Assembly (NCBI GenBank): GCA_033065855.1
Contig: JAVXUO010000385.1
Span: forward strand, 62,001 to 126,000
Direction of reading: 5' to 3'
DNA: 64,000 bases
Origin: Escallonia rubra
Lineage: Eukaryota > Streptophyta > Magnoliopsida > Escalloniales > Escalloniaceae
Shown: positions 45,120 to 57,178 of the stretch, piece after piece
Numbering within the stretch: position 1 is the stretch's first letter
How the letters are laid out: each line of letters opens with the position of its first letter
Notes under the pieces: model-generated
What the model was told of the DNA's origin: nothing
Seen by the model: the letters and a program-made list of their open reading frames with translations, nothing else
Databases searched by the model: none
Translations under genes and position numbers: made by a program

Positions 45120-45610
45120 TTGCACTTTAGTCACGCTTTAGTGGCCACTTCATAACTTTCGAAAAATCTTTAAATTTTTTTGTCACTTTTTTTTCGCTCA
45201 TTGCACATGAGGCGCGCTAGTTAGCCCATTCTTATGTATTTCAGCGAAAAACGAGACACGTTATTTTTTCGGTTTTCCTGTGAAGGGCCTATTCGGGCAC
45301 ACTTTAGGGGTCAATTCATAACGTTCGAAAAATCTTGTAAATTTTTTTGTCACTTTTTTTCCGCTCATTGCACATGAGGCGCGCTAGTTAGCCCATTCTT
45401 ATGTATTTCGGCGAAAAACGAGACACGTTATTTTTTCGGTTTTCCTGTGAAGGGCCTATTCGGGCACACTTTAGGGGCCAATTCATAACGTTCGAAAAAT
45501 CTTGTAAATTTTTTTGTCACTTTTTTTCCGCTCATTGCACATGAGGCGCGCTAGTTAGCCCATTCTTATGTATTTCGGCGAACAACGAGACACGTTATTT
45601 TTTCGAATGC
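45120..45610. repeat. 167-bp tandem repeat between the convergent genes
   Basis: About 2.8 copies with anchors TTGCACATGAGGCGCGCTAG at 45201, 45368 and 45535; a degenerate partial copy precedes at 45050-45170. It occupies the 3' flank shared by the two convergent genes and may contain both poly(A) regions. Confidence 0.85.
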
Positions 45611-45714
45611 GTCATATGAACTGTATATTCGCGCACATTTTAGCGCCAAATTCATAGCATGCGAAAAATTATGTACATTTCTTTTTGGTACAGTTTTTTG
45701 TAACATCACAGCAG

Positions 45715-48446
45715 CTAGCCACGCACGTCAGGATAATGGTAATGAAGTCGTCTGGCTTCATTCTTTTTCAGTTCCCAGGCTATCCTATACCTAAACGTCA
45801 AGGCATCCTTCCTAGTCCACGAGGAGTGTTTGAGCACTTCCGAGCGAGCAATGTAGTCCATGTACTTGAGGACGTAAATCCCGCAATCGTTACCGTTATA
45901 TTGCTTTGGTCGGTCCTTTATCATCACGACCGTCCAAGGCTCCCCCCGTGGCCGTCCGCACGCTAGCGAGAGGAGAGTAGTCTGCATCCAACAATAAAAT
46001 CGAGAATCAAGCCTATGAAACAACAACAATATACTATGAGCCAAGGTCAAAAAATAAAAACTAACCACTAAAGTGATGTAGTCGTTGTACATCTGTGCCA
46101 GCAGCTGTCCAGGCTCGTCCTCCCTTAGGCTATCGTATATGTGAACCGTTCTGAACGCTGGATGGAGAACTAATAGGAACCAGTGGTGCCCATGAAGACA
46201 AGGTATCATGATAAGGTTCGCATCAGCAGCGGGACATTGATACTCTGCGTTCATCATGCATAACACGTTTCGACCTGGTGTCCAATTACTCCTGTTGCCC
46301 CCTTGCCTCCATTGATGGAATTCCCGGATCGCTAATTCCACAAAATGAGTGGGATACATGTTAAGCTTACAGTATTCAGAACGGTTAAATTGATGCTCTC
46401 TAATCCGGAGCAGATCTATGTAAGCGTTGATGACAAAATTTGAAAGATCTGTCTCCGGCGCCAACATTCTGATATCCGAATGACCTAGGAGTGTCCCAAG
46501 AGGGAAGTCTGTTGAATTGACAGGCTCATGCCCGAAGTAGTGCCGGTCGATCCAACCCATCTTCTCCGGCCTCAATGGCTTCGTCGCTTGTCCTTTGTTC
46601 GATCGGAATCTTGGGCGCGAGGCATGGATTCCTACTTGGGGAACCTGACTCTGGCACTGAGAGTCGTATGCGTCAGGAGGAGGGCGACTATACGGCTCCC
46701 ACACCTGACTCGAAGTTCCGTAGTCGTACGCGTCAGGAGGAGGGCGACTAGACGGCTCCCCTTGGTAACCCCGGTACGCAAGACTAAAGTTTTGAACATC
46801 AGTCTTGTACCTCTCAATGGACCTCTTGATATTGTCAGGAGCCTGCGCGACAAACCAGTCAAACGACTCCAGCTGCTTGAACACGTCAGTGGCCTGGTCA
46901 ACCTAAAAAACATGCATAGAAAATATGGCTAATCATTTCATTTGATGGTCGATACGCGTGCGCAAATAAATTATCAAACAACACTAGCATGACTTACAAT
47001 GGCCAATGCCCAGAACTGGTCATAGACCTCACGTGGCGCATACGATTTGGTCCTCACTTGGGAAGGGCGATTCACCCTCGTGCGCGTCACCCTGAGAAAC
47101 CACTGTAAGTAGTCCTCAGTACTGATGCCGTCGTGCTTCAGCGATACAAGGCTGTCATACGTTTCCTGCCAGGTATTCCATTGTTGCACCTCGTCACCCA
47201 ACACAGTCAAGGCATTAGCCACCTCGAAGTTCGGCCCTCGACCACCCCTGTATGGCCGCATGTCTACAACGGGTTTCGGAATCCCTTGTGGACAGCCAGC
47301 TTGCTTCATAGCTCGATCGGGCATCTGAAACTCACATTCTTCGAAGTGAATGAGCGGCACCCGAACCAAACCTGCAAGCACGTACGACACCGGAAGTTGC
47401 CAACACAACTCATCCAACAGATGCATCACCTTGTCATATGGCTGCCACGCCACCTGGTATGCATCCAGCATCTCTAGTTCCCCCCGATAGAACTGTAGAT
47501 GGTTGTGAGGGTCTACCCGTCTCCTCCTCCGGTTGGTCGGAGGCCCCCAGGCCCACACCCTAGGCCACGTCTCATCGGAATCTACCAACGGTTGTGGACG
47601 ACCCGTGGGTAGCCTCTCGTAAGACCAAACCTGTGAACGCAAACATTATATGGAATTAGTAATGAATCCCGAATATATTGACTAAGGATCCGGATAAGAA
47701 AATAAATGCTCATACCTGTAATAGAGTCAGGCAGGCGGCAATGGACTTGGCACCGTTTCTCGTAGCCTTATGCAGTGCTCGATATAGGTGCGCAAGGACA
47801 GCTGAACCCCACGAATACGAGTATACCTCGTCAAGATCCTCCAATAACACCATATACTTCGGATGCACCGTGTTTTTCGAATGCGTCGGAAGTAATATGG
47901 TCCAATAATATACAGAAGGTATGCCCTCGTATACGTCACGAAATCATGACGAGTGTATTCATCCGGTAGCACGCCATACTGCTCTCTCAGCCATTTAAGC
48001 TTGACGCCGTTTGTTGTAAGAGCTGCCCTTGGAATTCCCGGAAAATAATGCCTAGCCATATTCGCTACGGATGCAGACGGCACGCTCAGAGTAACGGGTC
48101 TGCCGTGACATGGGATTCCAAGTATATATCCGACGTCCTCTAACGTAACAGTCATTTCACCAAACCGAAAATGAAATGAGTTCGTCTCGCTCCTCCATCG
48201 TTCAACTAGAGCGGATATAAGGCAATCGTCGTGGCGATACCATTTCCCGCAATCGGTGAACAGGCTTAAATTTTGACCGTGTATAAGGGCTTTTTGTTCC
48301 TCGTTTAGTACCCACTCTTCAATTCCTCTTGTGGTTTGAATTGTTTCCAAAACACCCCTATCGACACCGTCAAATACGTGCCTCGCGACGTGGTCATCGT
48401 CATCGTATAGGATTGATGTATCATGAGGTCCGGGGTTGAAATCCAT
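45715..48446 (-). CDS. Plant mobile domain - Ulp1-like (C48) cysteine protease fusion, 4 exons, one frameshift
   Basis: Exons: 48446-47716, 47630-46998, 46902-46066, 45981-45715. Exons 1-2 encode a plant mobile domain (aminotransferase-like/MAIN family): WYRHDDCLISALVERWR, GEMTVTLEDVGYILGIPCHG, YTRAYLLYIIG, then after a frame change VLLEDLDEV, LAHLYRALHKATRNGAKSI, LTLLQ. Exon 3 has a duplicated SRPPPDAYD motif and the first half of a C48 peptidase; exon 4 has the rest. The catalytic triad is present: His in HGHHWFLLVLHP (about 696), Asp in VHIYDSL (about 711), Cys in GNDCGIYVLKY (about 768). Exon 1 is 731 nt where 732 would keep phase: one base is missing near 47914, after YLLYIIG. Such proteases remove SUMO-like tags; here the substrate is unknown. 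It is placed like the second gene of MuDR. Either this copy is damaged or there is a sequencing error. Confidence 0.85.
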
Positions 48447-50327
48447 ATCTCTAAGAACAAAATATAATCGTAAACCAACTTAGCGTCCATAATATTTACA
48501 TTCCAAAACTACATTCCTGGATCTTTAACCTAGCTTACCAACACATTAGCAATAGTCATTATTTCAATGTATTAAAACAAATCCTCACTTCCCACCACTC
48601 CGAACGCTTAATTACGCTAGTTCTCACTGAATTTAGCGTCAACGTGGTTATATAGCAATATACCCCCCGATGGCCCCTACACCCCCAAGACCTCAAAACC
48701 GCTTTGAAGTCAAGTTTTTAAATGTATTACGTCAATTATATACCAAATATATCAGGAAAAATTTTAAAGGGGGAAAGTTACCAAAACACCCGCTACTTAT
48801 GCAAAATACCCCCTGGCAGTCATCGCCGGTGCGTCACAAGTTCCTGAATTCACCCGAAACAATAAAAGTTTTCGGGTGTCTGACACCCTTTGCTGAACTA
48901 AAAGTTATTTTAAGGTATGGCCCTTTAAGCTGGATCCTTCCTAGCAAAATAGTCCCCGATGAGCGGCAAATTATCGAAATGCCCCCGGGGGTTCACTATC
49001 ACCCCAACGCCCCCGAACCAGCTTCAAAACAACATTTCAGGTTCTGTGATTACATTCCTGGACTAAAACTGTCTAATTAAAAACTTGGCGCGGGAAAATT
49101 ACCGAAACACCCCTCGCGGGGTGGCAAATTACCAAAATGCCCCTGGCATCAGGAAAAATCTCAAAGGTGCCTCGAAATGCTAATTTACACTTCGTGAGTT
49201 CATCATTGGCCTAAAAAGTACTTTACGGATTTTTCGCGCAAAAATCGCGAACCGGTGTCCGGATCGAGCGCTGAAAGGGCCGTTCGGCCAAAAAAATAGC
49301 TAACGGCTCCGGAATGGCGCGAAATCCTGGGGAATGGAACTTCCCAACATCCTAGGGTTCTCGTAAAAGTTTCGCGCGAAATTGCGCTAGCTTGGTATTT
49401 TAAATTAGACTGCGAAGGTACACGGTTCCCCATATCAGTTAGCCCCTTTACAGTCTTTAGAAAAATCTGAAATTTTTACCTGATACAGATCCTTTCAGAA
49501 TAACTAGAGTCTCTGTTTTGCACTTTGGCCAAATCACGCTCTAGATATGTTTTATAAATCCGTGAAAAAACTGTCTAATTAAAGGGCGAGCGTTGAAAGG
49601 GCCGTTCGGCCAAAAAAATAGCTAACGGCTCCGGAATTGCGCGAAATCCTGGGGAATGGAACTTCCCAACATCCTAGGGTTCTCGTAAAAGTTTCGCGCG
49701 AAATCGCGCTAGCTTGGTATTTTAAATTAGACTGCGAAGGTACACGGTTCCCCGTATCAGTTAGCCCCTTTACAGTCTTTGGAAAAATCTGAAATTTTTA
49801 CCTGATACAGATCCTTTCAGAATAACTAGGGTCTCTGTTTTGCACTTTGGCCAAATCACGCTCTAGATATTTTTTATAAATCCGTGAAAAAACTGTCTAA
49901 TTAAAGGGCGAGCGCTGAAAGGGCCGTTCGGCCAAAAAAATAGCTAACGGCTCCGGAATGGCGCGAAATCCTGGGGAATGGAACTTCCCAACATCCTAGG
50001 GTTCTCGTAAAAGTTTCGCGCGAAATCGCGCTAGCTTGGTATTTTAAATTAGACTGCGAAGGTACACGGTTCCCCGTATCAGTTAGCCCCTTTACAGTCT
50101 TTGGAAAAATCTGAAATTTTTACCTAATACAGATCCTTTCAGAATAACTAGGGTCTCTTTTTTTCACTTTGGCAAAATCTCGCTCTAGTTATTTTTTATA
50201 AATTCGTGAAAAACTGTCTATAAATGTAATACGCTATTTTGAATCGCTATAAATATAATACGCTAAATGTAATACGCTGATTTGTATAAACCTAACATTG
50301 AATTATAAAGAAATTCAAAGTACTTAC

Positions 50328-50467
50328 TTGTTGTGAGTTGATGTATTTGAAGAAAAATCTACCGATCTTCTAGCGATTATCCACCGATCTTCTAGCGCTA
50401 AAATTTTTTGGTTTGTGGAGAAGAAGTGTGGAGAAGAAAGGTTGGGGGGAGGGGATTATAAAGAGAG
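50328..50467 (-). promoter_or_regulatory. TATA-like box and non-coding first exon for the PMD-Ulp1 gene
   Basis: Inverted copy of the left leader: TATA-like ATTATAAAG near 50455-50463 and donor CACAACAA/GTAAGTAC at 50328/50327. The acceptor TTGTTCTTAG ends at 48451, five bases before the ATG at 48446. Confidence 0.6.
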
Positions 50468-50608
50468 AAAAGTGAGGAAGAGAGAAGAAAAAAGAGGGAA
50501 AAAAAATACCCGTGAGTGGTCTCTGCGAAGTGCCCGAATAGGCTGCAAAAAAAAATTTGGAAGGACAGTCACGGGGAAGGGAAGGACAGTCACGGGGGAT
50601 GGAAGGAC

Positions 50609-50935
50609 GCGCGTGGGGGGGGGGGGGGCGCCACGTGGCAGGGGAAGGGCAAGCCGCGGGGCCCCTTCACGCGGTTGGGCCACGTGGCAGGCGCGGGGGA
50701 GGCCACGTGGCAGGGCCATCGCCCCAACCGGCGCCCCTTCATGCGGTTGGGCCACGTGGCAGGCGCTGGGGAGGCCACGTGGCAGGGCCATCAACCAACC
50801 GGCGCCGTTTCATGCGGTTGGGCCACGTGGCAGGCGCTGGGGAGGCCACGTGGTAGGGCCATCAACCAACCGGCGCCCCTTCACGCGGTTGGGCCACGTG
50901 GCAGTCGTGGGGGACGCCACGTGGCAGGCTTGTGC
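50609..50935 (-). promoter_or_regulatory. G-box array plus CACGCGC motif, right arm promoter
   Basis: Mirror copy of 40015-40333, with CACGCGC on the minus strand at 50615-50609. It is placed to drive the minus-strand plant-mobile-domain/Ulp1 gene. Confidence 0.75.
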
Positions 50936-51389
50936 TCGATTTTTTTTTTTTTTTTTTGTTGGGGCCAACCAAAAAATCTGAAATTTTTTGTGTGGGAGCC
51001 ACCCAAAAAAAAGTTACGCAAAAGCCACCAACCGCTTCTCTTATATGCGGTTGGTTTTTTAAAAAAATTGTTAAAAAAAAAAGTGCTTACCAACCGCTTC
51101 TAAGAGAAGCGGTCGGGCAAAAAAAAAATTGTCCCAACCGCGTATAAGAGAAGCGGTTGGGTGGAGTGTTTTTTTGTGGTGGGGCCCACGTCAAAAAGAT
51201 AATCATACCCAACCGCTTCTCTTACATGCGGTTGGGCTAAAAAAAAGGAGTGCTTTTTTGTGGTGGGGCCCACGACAAAAAGAAATCATACCCAACCGCT
51301 TCTCTTACATGCGGTTGGGTGGAAAAAAATTTTTTATCCACCGGTGGGTGTGGATCGGCTCCCTATATATATATATATATATATATATA

Positions 51390-51525
51390 GGGTCGTGATC
51401 CATTGCTAGCGCTAGCACGTTGCTAGCGCTGTTTTGCCGTCCGCTATATAATATAGCGGACGATAATTCACCGTCCGCTACATTATATAGCGGACGGTGC
51501 TAGCGCTAGCTACGGATCAGCTCCC
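51390..51525. mobile_element. 136-bp palindromic MITE with MULE-like ends
   Basis: The ends GGGTCGTGATCC and, inverted, GGGAGCTGATCC continue into inverted GCTAGCGCTAGCAC. Inside are two hairpins built on CCGTCCGCTA...TAGCGGACGG. The flanks are TA repeats (ATATATATA before, ACATATATA after; 8 of 9 match). The terminal motif GGGa.c.GATCC resembles that of the giant element 27 bp to the left. Confidence 0.75.
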
Positions 51526-51539
51526 ACATATATATATAT

Positions 51540-54500
51540 ATATATATAAGGTTGAGTACAACAATTAAACAATGAGATTTAAGTGAGGATGAAGCTTTGT
51601 AGGGCTTCGTTGACTATGTGTGGAGATGGATGAAGAGATGGCGGACGAATTAGGACAGAATGAAAGAAACCACTGTTGTGAGATCAAATTAAGGGTTAAG
51701 CTGCTCTCTTTAGAGTGCTCGGTCCTGGCCTAAGGTTCTATAGGTGAAATAGAAGGAGACGAGGATGGTAGTGAAAGAAGACAATTTATTACGTTTATGT
51801 TTTATTACACATGGCTACACTTAACCATTGAAATTATGTTCTTGCACCAAGGGATTTACAGTAGGTTTACACAACTTCCCGTTAAGGAGCCGTGAATAAA
51901 TGTTGAGGCAACACACAAAAGTTAAATTATAATCTATCGAAATTGCCCTTAACAAGTATTTCCCTTCTATAGTCACTGTCGCCGTTGCCGCCCACACACA
52001 TAGCGGCAACCACCTTTATCCCTCTCCACCTATCCAAACACCATGCCACCACCAAACTCCACCGGTGAACCACTACCCATCACACACGACGCACGCACAT
52101 ATAGACCCACGACCACCGTCCCAACCATCACTGCCCCAATTTCGCGCACACAAACACAAAAACACACATCGGTGACCACCACAAATGACCATACAATCTC
52201 TCTTTGCCTATCCAAACACTATCCTATCACCAAACCTATTCCACCGGCCCAATTTCATACAGACATGAACATGCGAGCGTATAGACACCCACATCAACGA
52301 CCACCGCAGCAACCACCCAATCTCTGTCTGCCTATCCAAACACCATCCAACCATTGCACCAGCTACCGGCGAACAATTACCCCCAATCACACGTGTGTGC
52401 AAAGATCTGGGCACTGTTGCTCCTCTTCCTCCAAAAAATCGGGCTCTCTTCCCCCTCCACCCCGCCTCCCCTTTATGGTTATAGTTCGATTCGTATGATG
52501 AGCTTGGTGTGGTCCTTGTGAAAAGCGGTGGTGGTGGTGGGTGGTGGTTGTAGTCCGATTCAGTATCTTCTTATTTTCTTTTGCTAACAATTTCAATAAA
52601 TAACTAAGGAAGCTACATCATCTAAAAGATCACAAGTAAATGCTTACCAAGTTAGATTTTTTTTTTCAATTAACAATAGTATACGATTCCTATGTTAGAG
52701 TTTCAGTTTGTTTAGTTAAAAATAACGCGTGAAGTATATGCCATTTTGGTGTTATAAAGCATTTTTTAAAAGCAAACCATATCCAAGAAAAACAAAAGAA
52801 AACATTTAATTGGCGAAGCATAAGTCTTTTAATTTTTTGAGGGTTTCTTTGGCTATTTTAAAGTGTTTTTGAAGTGTTATTAGTCCAAAACAAATCCTAG
52901 TATAGTATATTGATTAGGTAGAGTCTTCAGAAGAAGCTGATGAATTGGTTTTTCTAATTAAGGGTTACAATATATACATATATACATACATTTATTACCT
53001 ATGCAATTATAGGGTTAGCGAGACACACACACACACCCCACAAACACATATATACATACATATATATACTAGTGTGTGTGTGTGTGGCTAACCCTACCCC
53101 CCCCCCCCCCCCAACACACACACACACACACACACATATATACATACATATAAATACTAGTGTGTGTGTGTGTGTGTGGCTAACCCTATAGTGTAACATT
53201 AAATCAAGTGTTTTTTTTTACCTTATATTTTTGGTGCACTCATAATAAAGTGACTCGGAGGCCCAATTATGCTAACTCTCTCCCTAATCTACTTGGGCCC
53301 AACTTTTCTAGTGTATTGACGATGAATTTGCAGCATGCACGCCAACACTAAAGCCCAAAGAAGTTTGGGTCGTCCTGGGCAGAAGCCAGCAGAATTGGAC
53401 CTAAGATATCAACTTTTTGTTTTTTTCTTTTGGAAAAGTTTAAGAATTTCATCGATAAAGGGTAGATATTACATAGAAAAATAACGATGCACGAACCACG
53501 ACTGTGAATGCGAAGCGCATAGCCTGCTATCGAAGCTGCAAACGAACTATTCATGATCTCTTTAAATTTTCGGAAAAAAAAGGAACTGGTCTCAATGTTG
53601 AACCAATAGAGTGGGATCAATCTTAAGAGGAAACATTTCATGCCAAGTCCTAGGAAAATTCAGTGTCATATCTATTTATTGTGAATTTCATTAAGTAGTT
53701 GAGAGATCCCTCCTTCTAGGTGGTGTTTCTTGATCTTGAAACTTATTATTTGATGTGCAAGTTAGACGAGTAATGTTGCTTTTGATCCACATTTTCGCAA
53801 CAATGATCTGAATCTTGTTTAACTATTTGTAATAATTAATCAATAAGGTGGACCCTTAAAAGGAGTTATCAACAACCGTATTTTCAAAAAGTTATAAACT
53901 TTTAATATAACCCCCGAGATATGTACTATAAGATAAATTAAGCATGTCAATTACCGGGTCTCAGTATTCTCAGTATTCCGGTCAATGCACAATAACCAAA
54001 TCAAAAAAACTAAATATATTTTGATTTTTCATGTTTTGACATGATTTTCTGTTCGGAATTTTGGGGATTTCAATTTGTGCTTCGGTTTTGGTTTGGGAGT
54101 TTTCAATTTAGGTTCTTTTCGAAAAATGTTTTGCTTTGTGTTGGTATGTCAAAGTAAAATTTTCTATGACAGTTAATGAAAAAAAAATTATTCCCTTATT
54201 TGAAACTCACGTGTAGTGGTTCATTAAGAATAAAAAAGTCATTTTGTTAGGGGTTAAAACCCAAACGTAACCTTAATTGCTTTGTCTTTCTCCCCTAGCC
54301 GATGCCACCATACCCCAACCATTGTTACCATCCCCCCGCCTTCACAACCATTCCTTCGCTACCGCCGCAATCCCCCGCCTTCGCAACTATCACATTGGTA
54401 GATCCTACCCGCCTTACCCACCACGACAGCCCCCATGTTCGCCCCACCAACCATCACAATCCCCACCACCGCAGCAATGAATCACCCATGGGATCTAACG

Positions 54501-57170
54501 AACCGCTGGTGGGATTCAAGGACAATAGGGGCCAGGAGAAGTGTTTTCTTAATGATCTCACTTCCTCGCCGCCGTTGTTGTGTCCTACGGTTGATGTTGC
54601 TGTGCGCTACGGGTGGTGGTGACAGCTGGGGAATAAAGTGAAAATTTTAATTTATTAAAATTTAAATCAAATATTACGTATTTACCCTCAATGATTTAAT
54701 ATATTTGACTGATATAAGGGCATAATTCTATTTTTGTTGTCATGTCATAAAAAAAAATTCTAAGACATAGCAACATATAAATTTTTTCCTTATCTGAGTA
54801 TTCGTACCGACTCATGTAAAACTACATCACTTTATATAGCAAAAATGTCTAACCCTAACTCTTGCCCCAGTCACTCCTTTCACTCTGCATCCCTCACCCC
54901 TATATGGCATTTGACTCTCTCAATCTCACCCCATCTGAACGCTCTCTGATCGTTGTCTAAACCTAAAGGACCTTTGGTGGTCGCCGTCCCAGATGATTTC
55001 TTTGCTAAACTTAAAGGAACCCGCCGTAACCAACTTATAATTCGGTTTGGTTTGATTCGAGTTGAAACCTTGTAATTCGGATTTTGAACTTGCAATGTCG
55101 GAACAAAACAAAACAAAAAAGTGGTTCAGTTCATGGGATCCTTGTTCGGTTCGAGTTTACCCAGAAGAACACTCATACTCGCACCGAGAGGAATATATGG
55201 CAAGTTAAAATTGAATAAAGAGTCCCTAAAGTATGTGAGACATAATTTTATGTATTGCTGTAAATAGAACATTAGTTACAAAATGAGACTAAAGGTATAC
55301 AACCCAAGTAGTTTTGTCTCTATTTGTCCCTTTCTCCCTTACATAAAACTCATCTTATCTAAAACCGTCCCATGATCATTTCTTAAACTTAGGAGCAAAA
55401 TCTCGTGATGTTTCATACTTACGTTAACTACATATTAAGAAAGTTAATACACGTAATTAGTACGTTCTTTTTCCGGTTTATAAGGTTCATGGGAGCAAAA
55501 GCAAAGCAAAATAGATCTAACTTAGCCATCAATATTTATGTCTTAGGCGATACACATCAATGTGTTGCTCTTGGTATCATTTGCCAACGTGCGGGCTAAG
55601 TAACAACCTAATAGGTGTTACACTTCCTAGTTAAGGTAGCTCTTACATTTGATCAGTACACAATAGGAGTGGCTTACTATGAATAAAGCTACTGAAGAGC
55701 CCCTAAGAATAGCGGTCACACCAAATTCCTTAGTATTGATCTCGCTCTCAATTATCGCTCAGCTTGCTTCTACTTCGCCCTCTTATAACTAATATGTGAC
55801 AGCTTTGCTTAATTTCGCACTTTCCTTTTGGCTCTCGCTTACCTCCCGCTCAACGAACAAGTGACTTAACTTTTTTCTTTACCGAACTAAATCTCGATAC
55901 AGAAACAAAATTAGAGATACAATAAATGTCCAAATTCAGGTTACCTATCCTACCCTGGCACCTTGCATTGATTCCAAAATACAAACTAAGATTCAAGCCA
56001 TTCTTGTATTTATATATGATCTTCTGTTCTTGTTGCCAATTTTGCAGACAAAAAAGGTTGATAAGTACTTCTCACCTAACTCAATGAACTCCATTAAACA
56101 AGTTTAGTACAATTCACAGATTGGGCCTTTTCTTCTTCTTCCACCTTGTGGATCTCTTTGCTTCGTACAGTCTTTGAATGCAAGCAAAAGGAGATCCATC
56201 TACGTAGACTTGCCTCCTTTTTTCACTTTTACTTACATAAACCCTCAGCTCTATAGAGGTTAGTTCAATAGCTCTGCAAAATTATGGGTGGGAAATAAAC
56301 CTTCCAGCTCAACAATCAAGATATTAAATGGTATTGCTGTAGAAAAATGTACATGTGACACCTTTAAGGATGCTAACAGTTTTTGGTGTCATAAGATTAA
56401 TTTCGAACCTTTTTCAGTTTTGCTATAATTTACAAGCGCAATTTTTTGACGCTAAAATGCATCTTGTGATATTTTTTAATTACAGCAGAGGTTCGTAGAG
56501 TAGAGTATCTGAATCCCTTAAGAACGGAGAGGCTAATAGGATAAGAATCATCTGTTGTATAGCGTATCTGTTGTAACAGTTTCAGTAACAAAACATAATT
56601 TAAAAATGCTTTGCCACTATTGTTGTAATTTATAGTGATATTTTTTATGGCTAAAATAAATTTAGCAATGTTTTTCTAGTTCTTCTAATCCTTTCTGTCA
56701 TTATTATTTCCTTATGCTACCTTTACACCCAAGTTCTACTAAATAAAGATGTTTAAGTAAAAAAGTTCAATTTCCATTTAGTTTTCTCCTTTACGCCCAC
56801 AATTTTGTTTTTCTTTTTAAAAAGCAGTACATCAGTTTAATTAAAATAAAGCCACTTGCTTGATTGAGAGTGCTGAATTGACAGATCATAGCTCAACCAA
56901 GTTCATGTACAATGCCTTATGACCTACGACCAGGGGCATAATTCAATTATATACAGTAGGAATCACTTTTTTTTTTTTTTCACATTTTATATATTGTTTC
57001 ACACTCCGTTAAAGGATACACTGCGACAAAACATGATTTTTTTAACGATGAGTGATGATGTAAATAAATATAACACGGTAAAAATAAACATTTCACATAT
57101 GAACGATAGCTCCATTAAGCTATTTTGTTTGCTGGTTATGCTCAGTTTGTAAATCTTTTGGTCTGCAACA
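51540..57170. other. Gene-poor stretch
   Basis: No gene is supported. 51960-52560 is a CCACC/CACAC-rich low-complexity block with degenerate repeats around CTATCCAAACAC (52029, 52207, 52333). 53023-53190 holds CA, TA and GT microsatellites in two similar copies. 54290-54640 is another CCACC-rich block. The remainder is A/T-rich with only short random frames. Confidence 0.5.
53023..53190. repeat. Duplicated CA/TA/GT microsatellite block
   Basis: Two copies of (CA)n-(TATACATA)-CTAGTGTGTG(TG)n-GCTAACCCTA, separated by a C14-16 run at about 53097-53112. Confidence 0.85.
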
Positions 57171-57178
57171 TATCCAGA

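Larger units (their letters stand above)
39582..51363. mobile_element. Giant Mutator-like element with 2.5-2.9 kb terminal inverted repeats
   Basis: Inverted arms run 39582-42118 (2537 bp) and 48489-51363 (2875 bp). The outer ends are GGGAACCGATCCACACCC and, inverted, GGGAGCCGATCCACACCC. Both flanks are TA microsatellite, so the 9-bp repeat TATATATAT on each side fits a MULE target duplication but is not independent proof. Inside are a FAR1/MULE transposase (plus) and a plant-mobile-domain/Ulp1 gene (minus), convergent, separated by a 167-bp tandem repeat. Each gene has its promoter and a non-coding first exon in its own inverted arm. This matches the logic of maize MuDR, with a different second gene. 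Confidence 0.92.
48489..51363. repeat. Right terminal inverted repeat arm
   Basis: Inverted copy of the left arm. It is about 338 bp longer, mainly because it holds three copies of the 322-bp repeat (anchors at 49271, 49593 and 49915) where the left arm holds two. The mirrored 136-codon open frames at 41527-41937 (minus) and 48670-49080 (plus) lie in this repeat. Confidence 0.92.

Noticed and set aside
52043-52498. 151-codon Pro/Thr/His-rich protein (also 58661-59011 and 54302-54622)
   Set aside because: Low-complexity CCACC/CACAC DNA gives long frames by chance on both strands; there is no domain or splice context.
53348-53641. 97-codon minus-strand open frame
   Set aside because: Looks like possible repeat-derived coding sequence, but I could not match it to a family.
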